64,000 nucleotides of DNA from Thermomicrobiales bacterium (lineage in GTDB: Bacteria; Chloroflexota; Chloroflexia; Thermomicrobiales; CFX8). The notes under the pieces are model-generated. The model searched no databases. It was not told the DNA's origin and was given only the letters and a program-made list of their open reading frames with translations. This document shows positions 34,965 through 43,874 of this stretch, one piece after another (the first letter of the stretch is position 1; the number at the start of each line of letters is the position of its first letter). Both the position numbers and the translations under genes were made by a program. The DNA lies in contig JAMLIA010000001.1 in assembly GCA_023954495.1 (NCBI GenBank), positions 28,704-92,703 on the forward strand. The letters are read 5' to 3'.

Positions 34965-36848
34965 ATGGCTGACGCGAAGATCGCGCCGATTGATGCACTG
35001 ACGCAGTTTCTTGAAACTATTCAACCAGAGCCGACGCAAGCCGGCACACAAGCAAAACGTGCTGCGTATCGGCTCGGCGCATCGTGCGCCGAAGCTGACC
35101 TGACGATTGAAGAGACGTTTGAGTTGCTGGAGCAAAGCGCCGCTGACCTGCTCGCGGTGCTCAGTGCCGATACGCTCGGCTCGATCGTCCGCGGCTACGT
35201 CGATCAGGTCGTCCGCATGCGCGGCACGACGCACCGACCGCCCGGCCGGCTCTCCAGCCACGTCGCCCGCCTCGCCGCGCTGCACCGAATCAACCGCGCG
35301 GCGACATCCAGCCTGCGCCTCGACGACGTCCTGACGACGATCGTCGAGACCGTGGCAGAAACGATCGATGGCGACGCCTGTTCAGTGTTCCTGCACGATG
35401 AGCACACCTCGGCGCTGATCCTTCGAGCCACCAAGGGGCTGAATCCGGAGGCCATTGGCCGCATCGCCATCCGGTCCGACGCTGGTATCACCGGGCTTGC
35501 GGCCACCAGCCACCAGACGCAGGTGGTCGAAGTCGCCCAGTCGCATCCGGCGTTCTTCACCTACCCGATCGTTGGCGAAGAGCGCTACACGTCGCAGGTG
35601 TCGGTGCCGTTGCTCCTGCGCGAGCCCGAGCGCCTTGTTGGGGTGATGAACATTCAGTCGATCGCGCCGCGGTCGTTCGATCCGGACGAAGTCACGTTCC
35701 TCGAGACGGCCGGCGGCGAACTGGCAATCGCAATCGAGAACGCGCGGCTATACAGCCAGACCGACGAAGCCCTCCATCGTCGTATCGACGAGATGCGGGT
35801 GCTGCAATCGGTCAGTCGCAGCCTCGTCGCCGAGCGCCTGCCCGAGGATCTGTACCCGTTGATAGCGCAACACGCAGCATCGATTGCGCGCGGTGACGCC
35901 GCGGTTGTGCTCGCTACGACACCGGAGTCAGATGGGATGCCACACTGCGTCGGCACGGCGGGTCCGGAGCATGCCGCAGACATCTTCCCGCTCTCACTGG
36001 TTGAGCGCGTGACGACAACACGAAGCGCCGTCGCTGTTGAAACTGACGGCGAGCAGATACTGATCGGCGCGCCGCTGCTCACAGCGCATCGACTCATCGG
36101 CAGCGTCTTCGTCCGAGCGCGACTCGACGAGAACCATATTGAGCAGAAGCTGGGCCTCTTCCAGGCGTTCGCCGACGCCGCCGCGCTGGCGGTCGAAAAT
36201 GCCGAGCTGTATGACGAAGCCAATCGCGGGTTCGCGCGCGCATCTACGCTCTTGCAGGAGATGCACCACCGCGTCCGCAATAACCTGCAAACGGTCGCAG
36301 CGCTGCTGTCGATGCAGGCTCGCCACGCATCGCATCCTGCCCACAAGGCCACGCTCCAGGAGGCGGTTGCGCGAGTCCAGTCGATCGCCGCTGTCCACAA
36401 TCTGCTATCGGCCGACAACCTGACGTCGGCGACGGTGACGTCGATTGTGAAGCACGTCGTTGACGAAGCGTCGGTCAATGTCGTGCCACATGGCACGCAC
36501 GTCGAGTTTGAGGTCTTGCCGAGCGATGCGACGGCCAGTTCCCGGCAGGCGACGATCCTGGCGCTACTCGTGAATGAATGCGTGACGAACTCCATCGAGC
36601 ACGGCATGGCCGATCGGGATTCGGGCCACATCTGGATCAGACCAAGCAGCGACGACGGCCAGATCGAATTGCGGATTGAGGACGACGGTAGCGGCCTGCC
36701 GGACGGCTTCGACATCGAACGCGACAGCAGTTTGGGCCTGCGTATCGCCCGAACCCTCACCATGTCCGACCTCAAGGGCACGTTCGATATTCGGAACCGA
36801 CCCGAGGGTGGCGCCGTCACGACGATCCGGTTTCCCGCAATTAGTTAG
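34965..36848 (+). CDS. Soluble sensor histidine kinase with two GAF domains
   Basis: 627 residues from ATG 34965 (AAGGGGG six bases upstream). No membrane helix. After an N-terminal helical region (about 1-100) come a first GAF domain (about 115-265; VSVPLLLREPERLVGVMNIQS) and a second, more diverged one (about 285-430). The dimerisation/phosphoacceptor motif LQEMHHRVRNNLQTVAALL has its His at about 434-435, the HisKA_2 form. The HATPase domain has NECVTNSIEHG, EDDGSGLPDGF and GLRIARTL. GAF domains usually bind small ligands or heme/bilin; no bilin-Cys motif is obvious. No response regulator is adjacent. It is divergent from herA. Confidence 0.92.
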   Translation: MADAKIAPIDALTQFLETIQPEPTQAGTQAKRAAYRLGASCAEADLTIEETFELLEQSAADLLAVLSADTLGSIVRGYVDQVVRMRGTTHRPPGRLSSHVARLAALHRINRAATSSLRLDDVLTTIVETVAETIDGDACSVFLHDEHTSALILRATKGLNPEAIGRIAIRSDAGITGLAATSHQTQVVEVAQSHPAFFTYPIVGEERYTSQVSVPLLLREPERLVGVMNIQSIAPRSFDPDEVTFLETAGGELAIAIENARLYSQTDEALHRRIDEMRVLQSVSRSLVAERLPEDLYPLIAQHAASIARGDAAVVLATTPESDGMPHCVGTAGPEHAADIFPLSLVERVTTTRSAVAVETDGEQILIGAPLLTAHRLIGSVFVRARLDENHIEQKLGLFQAFADAAALAVENAELYDEANRGFARASTLLQEMHHRVRNNLQTVAALLSMQARHASHPAHKATLQEAVARVQSIAAVHNLLSADNLTSATVTSIVKHVVDEASVNVVPHGTHVEFEVLPSDATASSRQATILALLVNECVTNSIEHGMADRDSGHIWIRPSSDDGQIELRIEDDGSGLPDGFDIERDSSLGLRIARTLTMSDLKGTFDIRNRPEGGAVTTIRFPAIS

Positions 36849-36857
36849 CGATGCGGA

Positions 36858-38216
36858 TCACACCGTAACTGGCGCCGCCGCTGCCGCGTAGGCGTTGTCG
36901 AGCAACGTCATGATATGGACAACTTCGACCTGCTCGCCGCGCTCACGTAGACCAGCGACGAGTTGCATCATGCAGCCGGGGTTAGCCGAAACAATCGTTC
37001 GCACGCCGGTGGTCGCAGCGTTGTCCAGCTTGCGGGTCAGCAGCGATGCCGACACTTCCGGCTGCATCAGGTTGTAGATACCGGCACTCCCGCAACACAT
37101 CGTCGACTCGGGCATTTCGACCAGCTTCAAACCCGGTATCGCATGCAGCAGCTCGCGCGGTTCACGAGTGATGCGCTGTGCGTGCGCCAGGTGACACGGC
37201 TCCTGGTAGGTGACTTCGATTTCAAGATGCCCCGGAGTACTCGCCAATCCAGCCTGAGCCAGGAACTCGGTTGCGTCCTTGACGCGCTCACTAAACTGCT
37301 TCGCGCGCTCGGCGTAGGCAGGGTCATCGCGCAGCAGGAAGCCGTACTCCTTCATTGCAGCACCGCATCCAGCCGCGTTGACGATCACCGCATCAAATTG
37401 CGGATTGTCGAACGCTTCGATGTTGGCGCGCGCCTGAGATCGGCCATTGTCCATATCACCGGAGTGAACGGACAATGCACCGCAGCAGCCCTGGCCAGTC
37501 GGCACAACAACGTCGTAGCCATTGCGCGCTAGCACGCGCGCGGTCGCTCGATCGACATCTGCGTAGGCGGTGCTCATGATGCAACCTGCCAGCAGCGCAA
37601 CAGTTCCCCGTCGTTCGCCTTCGGCCGGCCAGTACTCCTGTCCTGGGATGAGGAATTCGTCCGTCAGCTCCGGCAGCATCGCTTCCTGCTTGCTGAGGTT
37701 CATGAGCTTGAGGACGCCCGATTTCCGCACGACCTGTTGCGCTCCGCTGCGCTGGTACAGGCGCAAGCCGGACGAGAGCGCCCGGAAGCGTCGCGTGCTG
37801 CCGAATGCGCCGCGGAATGCCGCCGTGCGCGCCAGCGAAACGTGCGGAGCGTGGCGATTAACGCGCTCGATCTGCGTCCGAGCCGTCTCGACCAGCTCGC
37901 CGTACTTCACGCCGGACGGACAGGCGGCCTCGCAGGCTCGGCAATTGAGGCACAGCGACATCTCCTCCTGGAAGATCGGATCAAGAATACTGAGATGTCC
38001 CTCATGGACGGACTTAATCAATGCGATCCGACCACGTGGCGAGGACCGCTCACGCAGCGTCAGACGATAGGTCGGACAGGCCGGCAGACAGAAGCCGCAA
38101 TGCACGCAAGCGCGCATGACATCTTCAGGCGGGGCATCGGGACCTTGAAACCCGGACAAGCGTTCCGGTTCCACGACTGCCTGGGCAAACTGACCATTGA
38201 TGGATTCACTGACCAT
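36858..38216 (-). CDS. glcF: Glycolate oxidase iron-sulfur subunit
   Basis: 452 residues. Two ferredoxin-type 4Fe-4S motifs are near the N-terminus: CVHCGFCLPACPTY (about 37-50) and CLNCRACEAACPSG. Two CCG domains (QGCCGALSVHSGD; TMCCGSAGIYNLMQPE) follow, as in GlcF/heterodisulfide-reductase-like proteins. It passes electrons from the flavoprotein GlcD to quinone during glycolate oxidation to glyoxylate. Third gene of the glcD-glcE-glcF operon, 20 bases after glcE. Confidence 0.94.
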   Translation of the reverse strand: MVSESINGQFAQAVVEPERLSGFQGPDAPPEDVMRACVHCGFCLPACPTYRLTLRERSSPRGRIALIKSVHEGHLSILDPIFQEEMSLCLNCRACEAACPSGVKYGELVETARTQIERVNRHAPHVSLARTAAFRGAFGSTRRFRALSSGLRLYQRSGAQQVVRKSGVLKLMNLSKQEAMLPELTDEFLIPGQEYWPAEGERRGTVALLAGCIMSTAYADVDRATARVLARNGYDVVVPTGQGCCGALSVHSGDMDNGRSQARANIEAFDNPQFDAVIVNAAGCGAAMKEYGFLLRDDPAYAERAKQFSERVKDATEFLAQAGLASTPGHLEIEVTYQEPCHLAHAQRITREPRELLHAIPGLKLVEMPESTMCCGSAGIYNLMQPEVSASLLTRKLDNAATTGVRTIVSANPGCMMQLVAGLRERGEQVEVVHIMTLLDNAYAAAAAPVTV

Positions 38217-38236
38217 CCCGCTGATGTCCTCTCGCC

Positions 38237-39427
38237 CTACAGGCCAAGCGCAAACCGACCGCGGTTCAAGCGTCGTTTCGGATCGAAGCTGTCTTTAAGT
38301 CGCCGGAGAATCGGCTGAACTGCCTCGGGTGTCGGTCCAAATACATCGCAATCGGCTTTGAGATGCGGCGGCAGCGACAGCCAGGTCGCTGAAGCGAATG
38401 CATCGATTCCCGCGTCCTTGATTGATTCAATCGACGGACGACGAGCATACACAAGCCCCGACCCGACATCGGCACAGACCGCCCAGCCAGCGTCTGCCAG
38501 CCGTGGAAGCGCCGCTGGCTGCAACGACGCCCGGATCGGCAGTCGTGCGACAGCACCATCAGTCGCGAGGTCGGCAACCGCTCGAAACGTCGACAAGGCA
38601 TTGTTTCCGTCTTCGGTGAGATCTGTCGCGTTCGGAGCTACAGCCCGCGCAGCCACGTCCATCATACGCTGGACGAGCAGGTCGATCGCCTCAGCCGGGG
38701 CATCGCAGCGCACAGACGTCTGCCAACCACTGGGTACGTTCGAAACCACGATTGATGCCGGCAGGAGTTGTGACGTCAGGAGCGCGACGGCGGCAGCGTG
38801 TGCGTCCTCCGCCGAGTCATATGTGAGCTGGATCGATCGGCTCGCCGTCGGCGCTGGGAACACCTTCAGATTCAGGCGAGTAACAACACCAAACGCACCC
38901 AGCGCTCCATAGTGCAGGTGCATCATGTCGAAGCCGGTGACGTTCTTGACCACCATGCCGCCCGCCTTGGCGTTCACGCCGTCCGGTCCCATCACCTCGA
39001 CGCCGATGACCCAGTCTTTCAGTGAGCCGCCGCCGAGGCGACGCGGGCCGCTCATGCCGGTGGCGTACGCGCCACCAATCGTCGAACGGGAGTCGTGGGC
39101 GGCATCAAGAGCGATCGACTGTCGGTTCGCGGCCAGCGCTTCGCGAATTTGCAGGATTGTGCAGCCCGGCTCGACGGCCATCGTCATATTGTCCGGCTCA
39201 TACTGCAGAATGCGATTGAGCTTGCCGGTTGAGATGGCAAACTCGAATGGGCCGCCGAGATTGCCGAACGCCGGTCGCGTCCCGCCACCAACGATAAGTG
39301 CGTGCGCACCATCGCGCTGCAACGACCGTAGCGTCTCAGCTAGCTCCTGCTGAGACTCCGGAAACCGCACGTCCGTAATCTCGTCGCCATCGACGACAAT
39401 TGGAACCTGCTCGACCTCAGACGACAT
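38237..39427 (-). CDS. glcE: Glycolate oxidase FAD-binding subunit
   Basis: 396 residues of the PCMH/VAO FAD fold: ALIVGGGTRPAFGNLG (FAD pyrophosphate loop), NRILQYEPDNMTMAVEPGCT and GGAYATGMSGPRRLGGGSL, followed by VVKNVTGFDMMHLHYGALGA. It is shorter than GlcD and belongs to the GlcE type, a second FAD-domain subunit needed for glycolate oxidase activity. The start overlaps the glcD end by 11 bases. Confidence 0.93.
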   Translation of the reverse strand: MSSEVEQVPIVVDGDEITDVRFPESQQELAETLRSLQRDGAHALIVGGGTRPAFGNLGGPFEFAISTGKLNRILQYEPDNMTMAVEPGCTILQIREALAANRQSIALDAAHDSRSTIGGAYATGMSGPRRLGGGSLKDWVIGVEVMGPDGVNAKAGGMVVKNVTGFDMMHLHYGALGAFGVVTRLNLKVFPAPTASRSIQLTYDSAEDAHAAAVALLTSQLLPASIVVSNVPSGWQTSVRCDAPAEAIDLLVQRMMDVAARAVAPNATDLTEDGNNALSTFRAVADLATDGAVARLPIRASLQPAALPRLADAGWAVCADVGSGLVYARRPSIESIKDAGIDAFASATWLSLPPHLKADCDVFGPTPEAVQPILRRLKDSFDPKRRLNRGRFALGL

Positions 39428-40880
39428 ACATGCCGTCCACTTCCAGCGCCTGTTGCTTCAGGTTGAAACCGCCGCACGAGAACGCGGTTGGGAACACTTT
39501 GTCCGGGTTGAACAGCTCGCGCGGATCGAACGACCGTTTCAATCCGGCCATCGCGGCCAAATCGTCGGTCGTGAAGACTAATGAGAGCGCGTCCTTCTTC
39601 TCCATGCCGATCCCGTGTTCGCCGCTGACAGACCCTCCGGCGTCGATGCAATGCGCCAGCAGCGCGTCACCGGCCTCCAGCACGCGCTGAATCTCCCCCG
39701 CCCGATAACGATCGAACAGCATCAGCGGATGCAGGTTGCCGTCGCCTGCGTGAAACACGTTGGCGATCTGGATGTCGAAATCGCGGCTGATCTGGCCGAC
39801 GAACTCCAATGCCGAGGGCAGCTTCGTGCGCGGCACAACGGTGTCCTGCAAGTAGTAGTTCGGAGCGAGGCGACCAAGCGTGCCGAATGCTGCCTTACGA
39901 CCCAGCCACAACAGATCCTGCTCGGCTTTCGTCGTCGCCGACCGCACCTGTTGCGCATCGTGCAGGCGGCAGAGACGAGCGACCGCTTCCCTATGCTCGG
40001 CGACCGTCTCCCGTAAGCCGTCCAGCTCAACGAGCAGCACGGCGGCAGCATCCAGCGGATACCCACAATGGAAGGCGGCTTCAACAGCGGTGATCGTCAG
40101 CGCGTCCATCATCTCCAGCGACGCGGGCAGAATGCCGTCGGCGATGATCGCCGTGACGGCTCGCGAGGCGGACTCCATCGTCGGGAACGACGCCAGCAGG
40201 ACCGCGACCTCTTCGGGAGTGCGCGTCAGCCGCACCATCGCCTTGGTCACGACGCCGAGCGTGCCCTCCGAGCCGACTAGCGCGCCGGTCAGGTCGAAGC
40301 CAGGTGTCTCGGCCGACGATCCGCCGACCCAGGTCAGCGAGCCGTCTGGCAGGACGACCTCAAGTCCAAGGATGTGATTGCTGGTGACGCCGTATTTCAG
40401 GCAGTGCGGGCCACCGGAGTTGTTGGCGACATTGCCACCGATTGAACACGCGCGCTGGCTGGCGGGGTCGGGCGCGAAGAAGTAGCCCCGATGCGCAATC
40501 GCTGTCGATAGATCGAGGTTGATGAGCCCCGGCTCGACAATCGCGTAGCGATCAACTTCGTGCACTTCGAGGATGCGCGTCATCCGGGTCATAACGATCA
40601 TGACGCCACCGCGACAGGCGATAGCTCCACCAGCAAGACCGGTCCCCGCGCCACGCGGCACGACCGGCAGGCCGTGCGCCAGTGCAACACGAACGACGTC
40701 GCGCACCTCTTCAGCTGTAGCCGGCAGGACCGCAGCAACCGGCTGGTGAATCCCGGCGATGGCCTCGTCCGAGGCGTCGTACTGATAGACCGACAGGCCG
40801 GCCGGATCTGAGACGACCCACGCTTCGCCGACTACGGCTGCGAGCGACCGGAGCAACTCGGAGCGATCTTGCGTCGCCAT
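39417..40880 (-). CDS. glcD: Glycolate oxidase subunit GlcD (FAD-linked oxidase)
   Basis: 487 residues from ATG 40880 (GGAGA eight bases upstream); the frame extends to 40955 without support. FAD-binding pieces: VVPRGAGTGLAGGAIAC, VEPGLINLDLSTAIAHRGYF, CSIGGNVANNSGGPHCLKYG and GSEGTLGVVTKAMVRL. C-terminal FAD-oxidase domain: VFHAGDGNLHPLMLFD and GSVSGEHGIGMEKKD. It oxidises glycolate (or D-lactate in relatives); the glcDEF gene set favours glycolate. A 9-base dyad at 40934-40963 lies in its divergent promoter region. Confidence 0.94.
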   Translation of the reverse strand: MATQDRSELLRSLAAVVGEAWVVSDPAGLSVYQYDASDEAIAGIHQPVAAVLPATAEEVRDVVRVALAHGLPVVPRGAGTGLAGGAIACRGGVMIVMTRMTRILEVHEVDRYAIVEPGLINLDLSTAIAHRGYFFAPDPASQRACSIGGNVANNSGGPHCLKYGVTSNHILGLEVVLPDGSLTWVGGSSAETPGFDLTGALVGSEGTLGVVTKAMVRLTRTPEEVAVLLASFPTMESASRAVTAIIADGILPASLEMMDALTITAVEAAFHCGYPLDAAAVLLVELDGLRETVAEHREAVARLCRLHDAQQVRSATTKAEQDLLWLGRKAAFGTLGRLAPNYYLQDTVVPRTKLPSALEFVGQISRDFDIQIANVFHAGDGNLHPLMLFDRYRAGEIQRVLEAGDALLAHCIDAGGSVSGEHGIGMEKKDALSLVFTTDDLAAMAGLKRSFDPRELFNPDKVFPTAFSCGGFNLKQQALEVDGMYVV

Positions 40881-40933
40881 GACCTGATCTCCCGTTTCAA
40901 CACGATCGATGATAGAGTGAACGTACACTTGGT

Positions 40934-40963
40934 CGGCAAGCGATACTGTCAGCACGCTTGCCG
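40934..40963. promoter_or_regulatory. Dyad operator candidate between glcD and EVE gene
   Basis: CGGCAAGCG (40934-40942) and CGCTTGCCG (40955-40963) are exact inverted repeats with a 12-base spacer (21 bases centre to centre, two helical turns). A TATAGT (40967-40972) follows directly, so a bound dimer would cover the -35 region of the plus-strand gene and could also control glcD. Confidence 0.6.
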
Positions 40964-40988
40964 TAGATATAGTGTCAGGATCGCAGAT

Positions 40989-41459
40989 ATGTCAAACAAT
41001 ACCAACTGGATTGTCGTCGGCTCGCCGGACAACTATGCGGCCACGCGTGAGCACGGCTTTACGATACAGGGATTGAAGAGCCGACATCGCAAGAAGGCTG
41101 AATCGATGCAGCCGGGCGATCGGATAGCCTGGTACATTACCGGCATGAAGGCGTTTGCCGGTTATGCGACGGTTACGTCAACCTATTTCGAAGATCATAC
41201 GCTGATCTGGAAGAGCAAGGATCCGAAGCGCGACAAGGAAGACTACCCTTGGCGGTTCAACATCGAGCCGGTAATCACCCTCGATCAGGACGACTTTCTG
41301 GAAGCCGAGCCGATCGCGCGTCAGATGGCGCACGTCGCCAAATGGCCGGCTGCCAACTGGACGCTCGCCTTCCAGGGCAACGTCCACAAGATCAGCGATG
41401 AGGATTTCGACGTGATTCGCCTGGCGCTGGAAAACGCAACCGCGTCGGTCGCCAGTTAG
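40989..41459 (+). CDS. EVE-domain protein
   Basis: 156 residues making one EVE (PUA-like) domain: NWIVVGSPDNYAATREHGF, GLKSRHRKKAESMQPGDRIAWYITGMKAFAGYATV shown here by GDRIAWYITGMKAFAG, and YPWRFNIEPVITL. EVE domains read modified bases in DNA or RNA in related proteins; the ligand here is unknown. ATG 40989 has AGGAT seven bases upstream. It is divergent from glcD with a shared 108-base regulatory gap and is followed after 24 bases by a threonine-dehydratase-like gene. Confidence 0.88.
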   Translation: MSNNTNWIVVGSPDNYAATREHGFTIQGLKSRHRKKAESMQPGDRIAWYITGMKAFAGYATVTSTYFEDHTLIWKSKDPKRDKEDYPWRFNIEPVITLDQDDFLEAEPIARQMAHVAKWPAANWTLAFQGNVHKISDEDFDVIRLALENATASVAS

Positions 41460-41483
41460 CCCCCGCAAGCAGGAGGAAGATAC

Positions 41484-42434
41484 GTGAGCATCCGTCCGAC
41501 ACTGGACGATATCCGTGCAGCGGCCGCACGGATTGAAGGCGTGGTCGTCAGAACTCCGCTGATTCCGCTCCACTCGTATGGCAAGCCGTCCAGCATCTAT
41601 CTGAAGCCGGAAACGCTGCAGCCAATTGGATCGTTCAAGCTCCGGACTGTTTTCAACGCCGTAGCGGCCAAGAGCGAAGAGGAGCGGGCGCGGGGACTCT
41701 CGACAACCAGCGCCGGCAACACAGCACAGGCGCTCGCCTGGACCGCGCGACACTTCGGCACGACCGCACGCAGCCTGATGCCCGAGCACGCGCCGGAAAC
41801 AAAGGTGCGGGCGATGGAGGCGTACGGCGGCACGCCGGTCCTCGTGCCCAGCGCAGAAGTCTTTCGCTTCATGACCGAAGAGGGCTGGAAGGACGAGCCG
41901 TACACCTTCATTCACCCATGGCGCGAGATGGCCGGTTCGGCGACCATCGGTCTGGAGATTGTCGAGGACATGCCGGAGGTCGAGCGGGTATACGTCCCGG
42001 TCGGCGGCGGCGGGCTGATCGGCGGCGTTGGCTCGGCGATTAAAGCTCTGCGACCGGACATCAAAGTGATCGGCGTCGAGCCCGAAGGTTGCTGCGCGTT
42101 TACCCGCAGCCTCGAGGCTGGCGAACCGGTGTCAGCGCCGTGCCAGACGATTTGCGATGGCGTGGCGGTGCCGCTCGTCCTGCCGGACGTCTTCGAGGTG
42201 CTTCGCTCGGTTGTCGATGAAACGGTGCTCATTTCAGATCGCGACGCCAAGGCGGCGGTCAAGCGTCTGGCGCTGCGTAACAAGCTCGTTGCCGAACCGG
42301 CAGGCGGCCTCGCCGTCGCGGCTGCGCTGGCTGCCGAAGCGGACTCGTCCGGTCGAAGCATCTGCATCATCTCCGGCGGCAGCATCAACGATGACCTGCT
42401 CGCCGAGATCCTGACCGACGCCTCACTCGATTGA
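41484..42434 (+). CDS. PLP-dependent threonine/serine dehydratase-like enzyme
   Basis: 316 residues of fold type II. The PLP lysine is in QPIGSFKLRTVFNA (about residue 53). The substrate loop is STTSAGNTAQALAW, the phosphate-binding glycines are in VPVGGGGLIGGVGSA, and the C-terminal SGG motif is IISGGSINDDLLA. There is no ACT regulatory domain, so it is the catabolic or serine racemase-like type rather than biosynthetic IlvA. GTG 41484 has AGGAGGA upstream. It ends two bases before the convergent GNAT gene. Confidence 0.9.
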   Translation: MSIRPTLDDIRAAAARIEGVVVRTPLIPLHSYGKPSSIYLKPETLQPIGSFKLRTVFNAVAAKSEEERARGLSTTSAGNTAQALAWTARHFGTTARSLMPEHAPETKVRAMEAYGGTPVLVPSAEVFRFMTEEGWKDEPYTFIHPWREMAGSATIGLEIVEDMPEVERVYVPVGGGGLIGGVGSAIKALRPDIKVIGVEPEGCCAFTRSLEAGEPVSAPCQTICDGVAVPLVLPDVFEVLRSVVDETVLISDRDAKAAVKRLALRNKLVAEPAGGLAVAAALAAEADSSGRSICIISGGSINDDLLAEILTDASLD

Positions 42435-42435
42435 G

Positions 42436-42972
42436 CTAGTGAGCCGGTCGGTCGAGGATGAGCGCCATCGCTACCTCGTCGACCGGTTCACCATCAACAA
42501 TCACTGACTGCTTCCGAACACCTTCAACCTCGAACCCCATCCGCGCGTACAGTCGCCGGGCCGGCGCGTTGTGCACCATCGTGGTGAGCTGCATTCGGTG
42601 CACGCCATGCTCGGGTGCCCAGGCGATCAGCCGTTCAAACAGGCGGCCGCCAATCCCCTTGCCTGCATACGATTGCAGCACTCCGGCAACAATATCGACA
42701 CTGTGTCGATTGCGCAGATATGCGCCGCCGGATGCGGTCACGTAGCCAACGAGCGTGCCGTGGTCGACCGCGACGAGAATCGTTGAGTTATCGCTCTGTA
42801 ACGTGTCGCTGATTTCCTGGCGCTGGCGATCAAGCATCCCACTTCGTTCGCCCGGCTCCAGCATCATCAGGTTCGTCTCGGCATCCAGCGCCAAACACAG
42901 TTGGAGAAACTCATCGATCTCATCCGCGCCAAGTGTTCGAATCTGAATCGCAGGGTGTTGTGGGTAGCTCAT
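42436..42972 (-). CDS. GNAT N-acetyltransferase
   Basis: About 178 residues. The acetyl-CoA binding motif A is VLQSYAGKGIGGRLFERLIAWA (core GKGIGGRL), followed by LTTMVHNAPARRLYARMGFEVEG (motif B with the usual NAxAxRLYxKxGF pattern). The acceptor is unknown. ATG 42972 is taken; GTG 42981 in frame is possible. Same strand as the next upstream gene, 28 bases apart. Confidence 0.88.
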   Translation of the reverse strand: MSYPQHPAIQIRTLGADEIDEFLQLCLALDAETNLMMLEPGERSGMLDRQRQEISDTLQSDNSTILVAVDHGTLVGYVTASGGAYLRNRHSVDIVAGVLQSYAGKGIGGRLFERLIAWAPEHGVHRMQLTTMVHNAPARRLYARMGFEVEGVRKQSVIVDGEPVDEVAMALILDRPAH

Positions 42973-43000
42973 CAATGTCACCTGCTGCCCTGGATCGCAA

Positions 43001-43618
43001 TCAATCGTCGCCGATGTCTGCCCGAGCGGCGATGACGTGCTCGATTCGTTGGTCCGGAATCAGCCAGAGAATTGCCACGATCACATAGAAACCAACAGCG
43101 ACGATGATTCCGAGCGTTGAGTCCCCGAAGAGTGCCGCGACAACGATCCCCGCAATGTACAGCGCCGGTGACACCCGGCCCTTGGTATCGCTTCCAACAG
43201 CATTCCTGAGCGTAGATTGACGTCCCTGATAGCGAATGATCGCCGCCTGCAGGATGAAGTAGGCGACAGCCGCGCCGAGCAGATTGACGCCGTAGACCAC
43301 CGTCGGCGTCTTCGTGAACGAGCCCTCATCCATCCATGCAGTCGAGAATGGGATGAGCGACAGCCAGAACAGCAAGTGCAAGTTCGCCCAGAGCGCTGCC
43401 CCGCTGATTTGTTCAGTGAGCTGGAACATGTGGTGATGGTTATTCCAATAGATGCCGACGTAGACGAAACTCAACGCGTATGAGAGAAGCCCCAAGCCGG
43501 TCGTGTCCCAGAGTGCGGCGAACGTGTGCTTCTCTGGAACACTCAACTCCAACACCATGATCGTGATGATGATTGCCAGGACCCCATCGCTGAACGCTTC
43601 CAGACGGCTGGTACTCAC
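43001..43618 (-). CDS. TMEM175-family potassium channel
   Basis: 205 residues, six hydrophobic segments. The family signature RLEAFSDGVLAIIITIMVLEL at the first helix contains the RxxxFSD motif that lines the pore of bacterial TMEM175 (DUF1211). Other helices include LLSYALSFVYVGIYWNNHHH, LLFWLSLIPFSTAWM, VVYGVNLLGAAVAYFILQAA, YIAGIVVAALF and IIVAVGFYVIVAILWL. Expected role: K+ leak conductance across the cytoplasmic membrane. It is divergent from the MarR-like regulator, which might control it (inference from position). Confidence 0.9.
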   Translation of the reverse strand: MSTSRLEAFSDGVLAIIITIMVLELSVPEKHTFAALWDTTGLGLLSYALSFVYVGIYWNNHHHMFQLTEQISGAALWANLHLLFWLSLIPFSTAWMDEGSFTKTPTVVYGVNLLGAAVAYFILQAAIIRYQGRQSTLRNAVGSDTKGRVSPALYIAGIVVAALFGDSTLGIIVAVGFYVIVAILWLIPDQRIEHVIAARADIGDD

Positions 43619-43782
43619 AGGCTGGCCATCCCTTCAGACACGCCATCATCGGTCGCCAACTCATCAGTCGGTCGGCTGCGTGCGCGGATCGGTTCATGAC
43701 GATTTCGAGAGCCTATCACACGGCATTTATCGAGCATCACTCCGTGCAGCAGACTCCGGAAATGCAACATCCGAAATTGCCC

Positions 43783-43843
43783 TTGACAATCTACGGGTAC
43801 CCGTTGTATCATATGTGGCGGGTACCCGTATGAAGGGTGCCCG
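43783..43843 (+). promoter_or_regulatory. Promoter with repeated ACGGGTACCCGT operators
   Basis: TTGACA (43783-43788), 18-base spacer, TATCAT (43807-43812). ACGGGTACCCGT, a perfect palindrome, lies in the spacer (43793-43804). Its 10-base core CGGGTACCCG recurs at 43819-43828 around the start site, and a degenerate GGGTGCCCG lies at 43835-43843. Sites this close to -35/-10/+1 would block RNA polymerase, fitting autorepression by the downstream regulator. Confidence 0.8.
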
Positions 43844-43874
43844 ATGGAAATTCGATAACACGAAGGAGACACTC

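Noticed and set aside
35654..36820. 388-residue minus-strand frame antisense to the histidine kinase
   Set aside because: Shadow of GAF, HisKA and ATPase motifs on the plus strand.
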